Of a stretch of DNA of 44,437 bases, positions 30,301 to 38,665 are shown piece by piece. Where the stretch lies: positions 1-44,437 of the forward strand of contig JAEDKA010000029.1 in NCBI GenBank assembly GCA_016296065.1, read 5' to 3'. The position numbers and the translations under genes were made by a program. Positions within the stretch are counted from its first letter, which is position 1, and each line of letters starts with the position of its first letter. Source of the stretch: Kiritimatiellia bacterium. GTDB taxonomy: Bacteria > Verrucomicrobiota > Kiritimatiellia > RFP12 > UBA1067. The notes under the pieces are model-generated. The model made no database searches. It saw only the letters and a list, made by a program, of their open reading frames with translations, and had not been told where the DNA came from.

Positions 30301-32325
30301 ACGGTGCAGAGCGCCGACTTCGCGGTGACGATCACAGGCGCCGACAAGACGTTCACCATGTCCACCGAGGACTATGCTGACGGAAGGGCCGTTAAGACGT
30401 TTAACTTCCCGTCGGCGGGAGAATACGCGCTTTCCGTCGACTGGTACACTAACGACGGCGACAACCTCTTTCTGGAACTCTCGTCCGCTCCTGGTGAGGT
30501 GGCGCCGGCGAACTTCTCCACCAACACGTTCTCGCTCATCGGCGAGGCGGTGCGCAATCCTGTGGCGGACGGCGTTCAGGCGAACTACCGGTACTACCGC
30601 TTCAAGGTCGAGAACATCAGAAACGCTGGTTCGCAGATGATGCAGTTCTCTGAACTCGAGCTGTGGAATGTCGGGCAGAATGTCACCGCATGGCGGGCCG
30701 GATACTCATCAGATACGACGACAAAGCCGGTCAACGGCGCAAGCGGCGATAATATATCACCTGGCAATGAGCAGCCGGGGAATGTGCTGGACGGCAGTCT
30801 CGATTCGAAGTGGCTCGACTTCCGCGCGTCGCCCACGCAGTCGCAGGCAGTGCGCGATGCTGTCTGGATCGTCGTTGACTTCGGCAAGGCGCAGCAGGTG
30901 ACCGGATACAGGTGGTTCACTGCGGGCGACGAGCATGGGCGAGATCCAACGGCCTGGCGTTTCCAGGGCTCGAACGACGCATCGGCGTGGTACGACCTCG
31001 ATGTGGTTTCCGAATACGCGCCGACTGCCGACCGCAAGACTCTTGCCTATGCCGCCGGACTGAAGACGGCGGTGCCGTATGTGCCCGCTGAACCCGAGCC
31101 AGAAGACCCGGATCCGGTCGACCCGGCGTATGTTCCGTCCACCGGCGAGCCGACGGTCTACGCCGGATACTCCATGGCGTGGAACGACGAGTTCAACGAG
31201 GATGGCGCGCCGAACTCTGCTGACTGGCGCGTCGAGGAAGGTTCGACGCTGGTGTGCACGGGCGGCGCGCTCGTTCTGACCGCGAAAAGCACCGCGGTCG
31301 CGAACGGCGAGAACTGGGCCGCGCTCGATACAAGGGGCAAGCGCCAGTTCAAGATGGGACGCTACGAGATTCGCGCAAAGCTGCCGTTCTCCAACGGCGT
31401 CCACGCGTCCGTCTGGTTCAACGGAGACATGGGCGAAGAGTCGGAATGGCGGTGCTACAACTTCATCGACGCGGAATACTCCTGGGTCGACGCCGGATAC
31501 TATGCGAACTCGATCGCGCAGTGGTGGGAATGGGACTCCACCGCGAAGGACGGCTGGTCGGCGCTGGACATTGCCCGTGTTTCCGAAGGCAGGGACGACT
31601 GGGCGAACAAGTACCATGTCTGGGTTCTCGACTGGGATGAGGAAAAGATCAGGGTGACTCTCGACGGCGTTCTCCAGTGGCGCCACGACATCACAGCATG
31701 GAAGACAGGTGAAAATGCGCCGCCGTTCTCCGACCCCGACAATCTGTACAAGATCATGATCGGGCTCGACAGACGCGACGTGTACGGCTCTTATGAAAGC
31801 CTGCCTCAGACATTCGAGATCGACTACATCCGCTACTACACGCCGGTTCCCCTTGGTGAGTGGCCTGCAGTCGACGGCGTGGAGACGAAGACGCCTGCGG
31901 AATTCCTTGCCGCCGTCAGGGACGGCAGCATGGTGAAGATACCGTCGTCCTTCGCATGGGATGGGGCTGAGCTTAAGAAGGACGGCTCCGCGTGGGCTTC
32001 GCTGCCGGATATATACTCCGTGAACAATGGTGAAATCTACTTCAACCTCGGCAAGGTGATTCCCGTGATCGGCGCGGATGCGCAGGCGACGGTCGACGGA
32101 ATCGCAGTTGTCGACGGAGCGGTTAAGATCAATGTCACGAACGCGAAGGCAGGGCTCTACTACGGCTACCGCTTCGCGACGGCGCTCGGCAGCCTCGACA
32201 CCGCGCCCGTTACCTGGCGCGGCGAATCCGCCGCGCAGGACGGCGATCTGCTCATCCCCGCGGGAGACGCGGGAACGGCTGGCTTCTACCGCGTGATCGT
32301 GGGTGATCGCGCGCCGCAGAACTGA
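27349..32325 (+). CDS. Secreted protein with four GH16-like modules, two lacking catalytic residues
   Basis: The 1,658-residue product has a short signal peptide (MTRGAGFVAAVAATLTMAGGAA). Each of four GH16-like modules opens with a GYxLxWxDEFN-type line. Module 1 (about 36-310) has EIDVQE (Glu156, Asp158, Glu161). Module 2 (about 335-590) has EIDILE (Glu447, Asp449, Glu452). Both look active on a beta-glucan or related polymer. Module 3 (about 615-845) reads MEFLDARW where the motif should be, and module 4 (about 1270-1500) reads NFIDAEYSW, so both lack the Glu-Asp-Glu set and may only bind. A PGDDP linker, a beta-sandwich region (865-1070), a discoidin-like domain (1078-1240) and the shared C-terminal domain complete it. 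GGGAGGT precedes ATG 27349. No dockerin or LPXTG-type signal is seen. Confidence 0.88.
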   Translation: MTRGAGFVAAVAATLTMAGGAADQTTADSTGVAESISGYVLTWADEFNGSGQADTSNWGYETGMPRNNELQYYRSGADNAAQQDGRLVITLKKEQYGKGKNTAEYTSASLITKGKRSFQYGKYVFRARIPTKKGYWPVMWLMGSNIDSVDWAGCGEIDVQECYWKDNVPNLLCNFCWAGNGNQSDYPTSWNIKNYNVNSLDAGGADAWSSKYHTWAMDWDENSIKIYLDGTPENGYTDGFLLNSQDLSATINGTGGKGGSAGQNPFRLPQYILLNFPFGGDAGGQCGIDDSGLPAQMEVDYIRVYRKVGTQDGLVGANVPDPEPDSAYAPTKFGPAVYDGYELSWSDEFNGTGAPDASNWDYELGYVRNNEAQNYTRDNAVMKDGALVITGKKEQDGTYTSSSIVTKGQRHFLYGRYEFRARIPTSGGAWPVMWMMGTNYTWPNGGEIDILEYYCGTVLCNWCWGGNDPNNMYSQSWNAKRTPLTDFTNVDPDWVNKFHVWRMDWTEERCDVYVDGVWINGQDLSQTLNPNDYGEGTAGISPFRKPQYILLDIAMGGNSGGTIDDSALPMVMEVDYVRCYKRTGTNEGMFVPAPIDITPGTGADYEPDGSAPAKVDGYRLCWNDEFNEGNYPAAANWNVTEGSTVAVGNGVLAMTAQKQGDGSLTWGEVNTKNLHSFTNGIIDIRARIPVTKGLFTSMFTKTVEENENFYAYMEFLDARWISGAPLVAGWWQWNPDGDNGQWYDRQIANLVEKDPKWAAKFHVWRYKVDSENVSISIDGAQIFTYPLAWMYHNGLCTVGSDRFPHYLTMALFSNTDAATLDETRIPAKLEVDYVRCYEPGEETVDPGDDPGPGDDPDDPAPTPTGRLTTTTAGFSVTKALMGRNASSTGWDYQQSDVVDLASALAATPLAQWTATRKVLAGYTTEAHGDFNYDLAGNLWGGIPPVNGLEAYVNGDRWEHSRWVMVRSSATLVVPEAGAWTICLGTVQSADFAVTITGADKTFTMSTEDYADGRAVKTFNFPSAGEYALSVDWYTNDGDNLFLELSSAPGEVAPANFSTNTFSLIGEAVRNPVADGVQANYRYYRFKVENIRNAGSQMMQFSELELWNVGQNVTAWRAGYSSDTTTKPVNGASGDNISPGNEQPGNVLDGSLDSKWLDFRASPTQSQAVRDAVWIVVDFGKAQQVTGYRWFTAGDEHGRDPTAWRFQGSNDASAWYDLDVVSEYAPTADRKTLAYAAGLKTAVPYVPAEPEPEDPDPVDPAYVPSTGEPTVYAGYSMAWNDEFNEDGAPNSADWRVEEGSTLVCTGGALVLTAKSTAVANGENWAALDTRGKRQFKMGRYEIRAKLPFSNGVHASVWFNGDMGEESEWRCYNFIDAEYSWVDAGYYANSIAQWWEWDSTAKDGWSALDIARVSEGRDDWANKYHVWVLDWDEEKIRVTLDGVLQWRHDITAWKTGENAPPFSDPDNLYKIMIGLDRRDVYGSYESLPQTFEIDYIRYYTPVPLGEWPAVDGVETKTPAEFLAAVRDGSMVKIPSSFAWDGAELKKDGSAWASLPDIYSVNNGEIYFNLGKVIPVIGADAQATVDGIAVVDGAVKINVTNAKAGLYYGYRFATALGSLDTAPVTWRGESAAQDGDLLIPAGDAGTAGFYRVIVGDRAPQN

Positions 32326-32328
32326 CCG

Positions 32329-32404
32329 TTCGTAAAACAGACGAAGAAAAAAACGCAAAGCAAACGCACATAGGTAGACGCCTGGTGTGCGTTTGTGGTA
32401 TAAT
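32329..32404 (+). promoter_or_regulatory. Shared upstream element and promoter of the SGNH/GH95-GH92 unit
   Basis: TCGTAAAACAGACGAA followed by GAAAAAAACGCAA at 32330-32358 differs from the copy at 22751-22779 by one base. The -10 box TATAAT (32399-32404) is preceded by TTTGTGG; a weak -35-like TAGACG sits 18 bp upstream of it. The AGACGAA core lies 60 bp before the -10 box. Confidence 0.7.
32361..32395. repeat. Inverted repeat overlapping the promoter spacer
   Basis: CAAACGCACA (32361-32370) and TGTGCGTTTG (32386-32395) are perfect complements separated by 15 nt. The right arm ends three bases before TATAAT. It could terminate the upstream gene, or serve as an operator placed across the -35 region and spacer. 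Confidence 0.6.
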
Positions 32405-32420
32405 GGCGGCGAGAACTGAG

Positions 32421-32454
32421 GGGGTGTCTGCTCGAAGGGGAGCGCGCAGACACC
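32421..32454 (+). ncRNA. Leader RNA hairpin, copy C
   Basis: GGTGTCTGC (32423-32431) pairs perfectly with GCAGACACC (32446-32454). The loop TCGAAGGGGAGCGC contains the same purine core GGGGAG seen in copy A and is followed by the same GCGCAGAC. Confidence 0.5.
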
Positions 32455-32483
32455 GACTCGGTTCGGCAAAAAGGGAGGTAGAC

Positions 32484-34115
32484 TTGAATTTGACGAAAAG
32501 ATTTTCGCAGATTGCCGCGGCCGCGCTGCTTGTGATGGGCGTTGCCGTGTCTACCGCGTCGTACGCGGCGGAAGTCGACGGGATTGTCTTCACCGACGCG
32601 TCGATTGCGGTTCCGGACACCCCTGCGTTCGCGCGCTGGGAGCTGTCGTGCCTTAAGGAGACGGGAGCGACGCTCTGCACGACTGGAAGCGTCGCTTCCG
32701 CTAAGCCGCTTGCCGAAGGCCTCCACGAACTGAAGCCGCTCGCGGGCGAAGGGGAGTCCGTCAGGTTCCTCGCGATGCTGCCTCCAGCCGCGTTCGACGC
32801 GGACGCCTTCGCGGCGCATCTGCCGCGCGCCGCCGAGAAGGCCCGCGCTGGAGAAGAGGCCGTGCTGTTCTTCTCCGGCGACTCAGTCACCGCCACGGGC
32901 GACTACGGCGCGATGCTGGCGAAGATGCTGTCGCGCGCGAGCGGATGGCGCTTCCGCGCCGCGAAGCACGCCTACGCCGGGTGTTCGGCGGACGCGTCGG
33001 TCAGGAACTTCGCGCGCGATTCGGCGGCGGACGCGCCGGACGCGATCTTCGTGATGTACGGACTCAACGACGCCGCATGCTCGATTCCGTGCCGCGTCTT
33101 CTCGGAGGAGCTCCGCTGGCTCGCACGCGAGGCGAAGGCGAGGTTCGGCGCGGACGCGGTGTATCTCACGCCGACTCCGCACTTCGACGTCTTCATCAAC
33201 GAGAAGGGCGTGCCGTCGAATCCGCCGGAGTTCGCGCGCCGCACCATCGGCTTCGGCGAGCTCGTGAGGCTCGCGGGGTTGCGCGACGGCGTGACGGTCG
33301 TAGACGCGTTCGACGCGATATGGTCGATCGGCGGCGGAGCGCCGATTCTCGAGACGGCGCGCAGAGCGCGCACGCTTTATCCGCCGGCCTACTTCATGCA
33401 GTACCAGGCGATGGGCGAGAAGACGGGCGACACGATACATCCGAACGCGCTGGGGCATCTTCGCATCGCGCGCCGCGCGTACGAGACGCTGATGGGCCGC
33501 GCGAAGGGGCCGAAGCCCGTCGCGGACAAGGCGGAGCTCCCGGTCGATCCGCCGTGCTGGGCCGAGATGGCCGCGCGCAAGTCCCCGCCGGAGTGGAAGT
33601 CTGGCGAGAGGCTTGTCCTCGGACTTCCCGAGCATGCGACGGGTTCTTCTGGCCGGCGCGAGGACAACCGCGCGACGCCGGACGAGGCGCGGAGCGAGTG
33701 GACCTTCTCCTGCGTCGGAGACACGATCGTCTTCAACATGTCCGTGGACGCCTCGTGCGTGAAGGACGGCTTCAACCTTTTCTTCGATCCGCGCCCCGCT
33801 TCGGAACTCGGCACGATGGGCCCGTACTACTGGCTTGAATGCTCAATGCACGCCGGCGGGGCGATGTCGCTGAGACCGGGCGAGAACTCTCCGGCGGGCG
33901 CGGCGGCGAAAGGTTCGTGGCGCGAGGAGGACGGCAGGATTACGGCGACGGTGGAGGTTCCGGCAAAGGTGTTCGGATGCGACCGCGCCGCGTCTCCGCT
34001 CGGGTTCTCGCTCGTGTGGAGGCATTCCGGAAAGGACGGCCGGCCGACGCGCCTGTCGTGGTCCGAAAGGTGCCACGAGTGGAACACGATGGGCTACGGA
34101 CGTATGACATGGTAA
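32484..34115 (+). CDS. Secreted SGNH hydrolase with CBM9/DOMON-like C-terminal domain
   Basis: The 543-residue product has a signal peptide (LNLTKRFSQIAAAALLVMGVAVSTASYAA, written here with its TTG-coded first residue). After a small N-terminal region it has an SGNH hydrolase domain (about 128-340) with FFSGDSVTA (Ser134), YGLNDAAC and DTIHPNALGH carrying the catalytic His. Residues about 390-543 (EWTFSCVGDTIVFNMSVDAS, GFNLFFDPRP, ending in WNTMGYGRMTW) resemble CBM9/DOMON-type carbohydrate-binding modules. An esterase that deacetylates or desulfates glycans before the next enzyme acts is plausible. The TTG start at 32484 is chosen because GGGAGG lies 5 nt upstream and the signal peptide begins there. 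The next gene starts 26 nt downstream, in the same operon. Confidence 0.82.
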   Translation: MNLTKRFSQIAAAALLVMGVAVSTASYAAEVDGIVFTDASIAVPDTPAFARWELSCLKETGATLCTTGSVASAKPLAEGLHELKPLAGEGESVRFLAMLPPAAFDADAFAAHLPRAAEKARAGEEAVLFFSGDSVTATGDYGAMLAKMLSRASGWRFRAAKHAYAGCSADASVRNFARDSAADAPDAIFVMYGLNDAACSIPCRVFSEELRWLAREAKARFGADAVYLTPTPHFDVFINEKGVPSNPPEFARRTIGFGELVRLAGLRDGVTVVDAFDAIWSIGGGAPILETARRARTLYPPAYFMQYQAMGEKTGDTIHPNALGHLRIARRAYETLMGRAKGPKPVADKAELPVDPPCWAEMAARKSPPEWKSGERLVLGLPEHATGSSGRREDNRATPDEARSEWTFSCVGDTIVFNMSVDASCVKDGFNLFFDPRPASELGTMGPYYWLECSMHAGGAMSLRPGENSPAGAAAKGSWREEDGRITATVEVPAKVFGCDRAASPLGFSLVWRHSGKDGRPTRLSWSERCHEWNTMGYGRMTW

Positions 34116-34140
34116 TTCAGGTTGAGGAGGGCAGCTGAAA

Positions 34141-37100
34141 ATGAAGAAGATAGGATATATGGGATTCGCGATGGCGGCTTGCGCGCTTGCGGCGCAGGCG
34201 AGGGAGATCACGTTCGACGGTCCGACCGGCGGATGGGAGAAGGAGTACGCGGGCGAGGGCTTTTCGCTCAAGGAATGGTGGATGGGACCGGAGATCGCAG
34301 GCGAGACGCATTGGGCGCGCGAGTCGCTTCCGATAGGAAACGGCTGGTTCGGCGCGAGCGTGTTCGGCTGGGTCGCCGACGAGCGCGTGCAGATCACGCA
34401 CAAAGCGCTTCACCTCGATCCGATCTATCCCGACGCGTCGCAGCGCGGTGTAGCCACGCTCACGAACACCGAGGAGCTCAAGACGCTTCCCAAGCTGACT
34501 GACGCCCTGGAGCTCCGCTTCCGCTTTCCGCACGAGCCCGGCAAGGTCGGCGGCTATCGTCGTTCGCTCTCGCTTGATGACGCCGTGGCGAGCGTCGAGT
34601 ATTCGGCGGACGGAGTGAAGTTCCGCCGCGAGTACTTCGCGTCCTATCCAGACCGCGTGCTCGTCGCGCGCTTCGAGGCGGACAAGCCTGGCGCGCTTTC
34701 GTTCGCCGTCCGCGCGGTGAACCCCTATCTCATGGACCAGCGCACCGGCAGCGTCTCGTCAAAGGACGGCGAGATATCGGCCGACCAGCATTTCGCCGCG
34801 TTTGACCTCGACTTCTGCGCGCGCATCCGCGCGGCGTCCGACGGACGCGTCACGGCCGAGGGCGGAGAGCTTCGCATCGACGGCGCGACCACCGCGACCG
34901 TCGTCCTTGCGTGCGACACGAACTGGAAGTTCGACCCGGAGATCATGCTGAAGGGCGTCTGCGAGAAGGACCCCGCCCTCGCGCCGCGCGTCGAGTCGCT
35001 CGCTGCCCGCGCGCTTGAGCGCGGCTACGGCGATCTCAAGGCGCGCCACCTCGACGACTTCCGCCGGCTCTTCTCGCGCGTCTCCGTGTCGCTCGACGGC
35101 GAGAGCGAGAGTCTTCGCAAGGCGGAGACGATGTTCGACTACGGGCGCTATCTCCTGATCGCCAGCTCGCGTCCGGGCACGATGCCGAACAACCTTCAGG
35201 GAACGTGGAACGCGCTTCCGCAGGCGCCGTGGGCCGGCGGGATCTGGATGAACGTCAACGAGCAGATGAACTACTGGCCCGCGTTCAGCTGCAACCTCGT
35301 CGAGTGCTTCGAGCCGCTCGTGAAGTTCCTCGAGATGGCGCGTCCGGCGAGCCATGCGGCCTCGCTCGACTACATCGCGAAGTATCCGACGAAGCGCGCG
35401 CTGCCGCCGGTCGATCCGCTCATGTGGTGCGTCGGCACGGGGATGATTCCGTTCAGGACCGCGATCCCGGGCGGACATTCCGGACCCGGCACGGGCGGTT
35501 TCACGACGAAGCTCTTCTGGGACTGGTGGGACTTCACGCGCGACCGCTCCGCGCTCAAGGCGGCGTATCCGTTCCTGCGCGGTGTCGCGGACTTCGACTG
35601 CCGGGCGGTCGACCTTGTCGACGGAAAATACCTCGCGGTCTACTCGGCGTCGCCCGAGCAGCGTAAGGGCACCGCGCTCGGCGAGGCGGCGAGCGGCGCG
35701 GACGGAATCTACTCAACGGTAGGCTGCGCGTTCGACCAGGAGATGATCCTCGAGAACGACACGGACTTCCTCCGCGCGCACGCGCTTCTTGGTCTGCCCG
35801 AGGACGCGCTCACCGCGGCGGTGAGGGAGCATATCGGCAAGCTTGATCCGTTCCAGGTAGGCGACGACGGACAGCTCAAGGAGTTCCGCGAGGAGCACGG
35901 CTACGGCGAGATCGGCGAGAAGGACCACCGCCACATCTCGCACCTCTGCGCGCTCGCGCCTGGCGAGACGCTGAACCTGCGCGACACGCCGGAGTTCGCC
36001 GCGGCGGCGAAGCGCACGCTCGACCTCCGCGGGCTGAGCGGCGGATGGGCCGCGGCGCACCGCATCCTCTGCTACGCGCGCCTCCGCGAAGGGGAGTCCG
36101 CGGGCCGCCATCTCGAGGAGTTCCTCAAGACGGAAATCGCCCCGAACTACTGGCACGTCCATTCGCTTTCGGACGTTCCCGTGTTCCAGATCGACGGCAA
36201 CTTCGGCGTCACCGCGGCGATCGCGGAGATGCTCGCGCAGGGCGACGGGAAGGGACGCGTCGATCTCCTGCCCGCGATTCCCGAGGCGTGGAGGCGCGGC
36301 GGGTCGTTCAGCGGACTTCGCGTGCGCGGCGGCTACACGGTCTCCTGCGAGTGGAAGGACGGGAAGGTCGTCTCCTACGAGGCGGTGCCCGCGCCGGGCG
36401 AGGGGGCTGCGAAGGTGTATGCGTTCGGCGAGGAGCTTTCGGCGTCCGAGGAGGACCTTACGAAGTGGGTGTGCCCGTTCTCCGGCACCGTCGGAGAGGG
36501 CAACACATTCCCGGGCGCGTGCCGTCCGTTCGGAATGGTCCAGCCCGGTCCCGACACGGTTGATGTGCACAACCCCAGCGGATACGAGCGCGACCAGAAG
36601 GCGATACGCGGCTTCTCGGCGACCCACCTCAACGGAACTGGCTGCGCGGCGCTCGGAGACGTGGTGCTGATGCCGTTCGCAGGCGAGACGGACGGTGTGG
36701 ACTTCTCGTCCCAGTGGAAGAAGGACGGAGAGTTCGCCGAGCCGGGATACTATTCCGTCGCGCTTGACCGCTTCTCCACGCGCGCGGAGATGACGGCGAC
36801 GGAGCGCGTCGCGGTGTTCCGCTTCTGGTGGCCCGAGGGCGTTTCGCGCAAGCTGCTCGTCGACGGCGCGTCGTTCCTGCGCGACCCGTGGTACGCGAAG
36901 GAGGGAAGGTCGATCCCGTGGTCGAAGGGCGAGGTGGCGTCCGACGGACGCGAGATCGCCGGTTCCCGCGCGTTCATCAGCTGGGTGCACGGCGAGACGC
37001 ACTACGCGGTGCGCTTCAGCCGCCCTGCGCTTTCCGTCGAGAAGCTCGCCCGCGACGGCTTCGAGGGCTCGGGCGACCGCTGGACGTGCGACTTTGGTCC

Positions 37101-38604
37101 GGGCGGGGACGTTCCGCTCGAGGTGCGCGTAGCCGTGTCGTCCGTCTCCGCCGAGAGCGCCAGGGAGAACCTGAAGGAGGCGGAGGGGCTTTCGTTCGGG
37201 ACGATCCGCGCGGCGGCGAAGGCGGAGTGGAACGGGCTCCTCGCCCGCGCCACAGTCAAGGGCACCGACGAGCAGAAGCGCAACTTCTACACGGCGATGT
37301 ACAGGCTTTTCATACAGCCGAACAACCTTGCCGACTGCGACGGACGCTACCGCGGTCCGGACGGGAAGGTACACGAGTCGAAGGACGGATTCTTCTATAC
37401 GACGCTGTCGCTCTGGGACACGTTCCGGGCGGCGCATCCCCTCTACACTTTAGTCGCCTCCGAGCGGGTGCCAGGGTTCGTCAATACGTTCCTTGAGCAC
37501 GCGCACCAGCACGGTCACCTCCCCGTCTGGTCCCTGTGGGGTCGCGAGGCGCATTGCATGATAGGAATGCCGGGAATCCCCGTGCTCGCGGACGCGTGGG
37601 CGAAGGGCTTCCGCGACTTCGACGCGTCCGAGGCGCTTGCGTACATGGTTGGTTCGATGATTGACTCCGACCGCTGCTGGCCGAAGATGGACTGGGCGGC
37701 GTTCTGGGAGCACGGGTACATTCCGTACCGACCAGGTCCGTACGACAACGCGCTCGTCACGCCGGAGTCCGTCTCGCGCACGCTCGAGCAGGCGTACGAC
37801 TGGTGGTGCGTCTCGCACTTCGCGCGGCTGACTGGCGCGGAGGCGACGGCGCGCAAGGCCGACCGCTATGCCGGCGCGTGGCGCGAGGTCATCGATCCGA
37901 AGACCGGCTTCGCTCGCGGGAGGGGGCCGGACGGCTCCTGGCGCGAGAAGTTCGACCCGCTGGAGAACACTCAGGCCGGCGAGAGCTTCGGCGACTACAC
38001 CGAGGCCAACGCGTGGATATACACGTGGCACGTGTTCCAGGATCCGGACGGACTCGCCGAGCGGCTCGGCGGACGCGAGAAGGCGCTCGCGAAGCTCGAC
38101 GAGTTCTTTGCGACTGCGCCCGTGCGCACGGAGAAGGTCGGCGGGAACAACGACCTCGGCGGAGTCGCCGGCGATGGGCAGATCGGCCAGTACTGGCACG
38201 GCAACGAGCCTTCGCACCACATCGCGTACCTCTACACTGTCTGGGGCCAGCCGGAGAAGTCCGAGGCGCTCGTGAAGAAGATATGCGAAGAGGCGTACAA
38301 GGCGACCGACGACGGGCTGTGCGGAAACGACGACTGCGGCCAGATGAGCGCGTGGTACGTGTTCTCGACGCTCGGGATGTATCCGTTCAACCCGTGCGAC
38401 GGCGGATACGTCCTCTGTGCGCCGCAGGTTGCGAGCGGCACGATGGCGCTTCCGTACGGGCGTCGTCTGCACGTCGAAACGGAGAACTTCGGCGGCGGGA
38501 AGGTGGAGAAGGTGCTATTCAACGGCAGCGAGCTTCCCTCGCGCTGGATTTCCCATGACGAACTCGTGAAGGGTGGGAAACTGAAGTTCGTCTTCGCGCG
38601 GTAA
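34141..38604 (+). CDS. Fused GH95 alpha-L-fucosidase and GH92 alpha-mannosidase
   Basis: The 1,487-residue product has a signal peptide (MKKIGYMGFAMAACALAAQA). Residues about 35-760 are GH95: ESLPIGNGWFGASVFG, GTWNALPQAPWAGGIW, NVNEQMNYWP (Asn371, Asn373), SASPEQ (Glu506, candidate acid), HRHISHL and IDGNFG (Asp685). These fit the alpha-1,2-L-fucosidase/galactosidase family. Residues about 775-1487 are GH92: NTFPGACRPFGMVQPGPDT, GFSATHLNGTG, HGNEPSHHIAYLY (Glu1356, candidate acid) and GNDDCGQMSAWYVFSTLG. GH92 enzymes are calcium-dependent alpha-mannosidases acting on N-glycans or yeast mannan. Each half is close to a full-length family member, so both may be active. GAGGAGG precedes ATG 34141. 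The fusion suggests sequential removal of fucose and mannose from the same glycan. A separately encoded pair is the usual arrangement. Confidence 0.92.
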   Translation: MKKIGYMGFAMAACALAAQAREITFDGPTGGWEKEYAGEGFSLKEWWMGPEIAGETHWARESLPIGNGWFGASVFGWVADERVQITHKALHLDPIYPDASQRGVATLTNTEELKTLPKLTDALELRFRFPHEPGKVGGYRRSLSLDDAVASVEYSADGVKFRREYFASYPDRVLVARFEADKPGALSFAVRAVNPYLMDQRTGSVSSKDGEISADQHFAAFDLDFCARIRAASDGRVTAEGGELRIDGATTATVVLACDTNWKFDPEIMLKGVCEKDPALAPRVESLAARALERGYGDLKARHLDDFRRLFSRVSVSLDGESESLRKAETMFDYGRYLLIASSRPGTMPNNLQGTWNALPQAPWAGGIWMNVNEQMNYWPAFSCNLVECFEPLVKFLEMARPASHAASLDYIAKYPTKRALPPVDPLMWCVGTGMIPFRTAIPGGHSGPGTGGFTTKLFWDWWDFTRDRSALKAAYPFLRGVADFDCRAVDLVDGKYLAVYSASPEQRKGTALGEAASGADGIYSTVGCAFDQEMILENDTDFLRAHALLGLPEDALTAAVREHIGKLDPFQVGDDGQLKEFREEHGYGEIGEKDHRHISHLCALAPGETLNLRDTPEFAAAAKRTLDLRGLSGGWAAAHRILCYARLREGESAGRHLEEFLKTEIAPNYWHVHSLSDVPVFQIDGNFGVTAAIAEMLAQGDGKGRVDLLPAIPEAWRRGGSFSGLRVRGGYTVSCEWKDGKVVSYEAVPAPGEGAAKVYAFGEELSASEEDLTKWVCPFSGTVGEGNTFPGACRPFGMVQPGPDTVDVHNPSGYERDQKAIRGFSATHLNGTGCAALGDVVLMPFAGETDGVDFSSQWKKDGEFAEPGYYSVALDRFSTRAEMTATERVAVFRFWWPEGVSRKLLVDGASFLRDPWYAKEGRSIPWSKGEVASDGREIAGSRAFISWVHGETHYAVRFSRPALSVEKLARDGFEGSGDRWTCDFGPGGDVPLEVRVAVSSVSAESARENLKEAEGLSFGTIRAAAKAEWNGLLARATVKGTDEQKRNFYTAMYRLFIQPNNLADCDGRYRGPDGKVHESKDGFFYTTLSLWDTFRAAHPLYTLVASERVPGFVNTFLEHAHQHGHLPVWSLWGREAHCMIGMPGIPVLADAWAKGFRDFDASEALAYMVGSMIDSDRCWPKMDWAAFWEHGYIPYRPGPYDNALVTPESVSRTLEQAYDWWCVSHFARLTGAEATARKADRYAGAWREVIDPKTGFARGRGPDGSWREKFDPLENTQAGESFGDYTEANAWIYTWHVFQDPDGLAERLGGREKALAKLDEFFATAPVRTEKVGGNNDLGGVAGDGQIGQYWHGNEPSHHIAYLYTVWGQPEKSEALVKKICEEAYKATDDGLCGNDDCGQMSAWYVFSTLGMYPFNPCDGGYVLCAPQVASGTMALPYGRRLHVETENFGGGKVEKVLFNGSELPSRWISHDELVKGGKLKFVFAR

Positions 38605-38665
38605 GGCGCGGGAGTACAAGGGGGGACCACCATAGATGATTTTGCGCCCACAGACCCGCCCCGAT

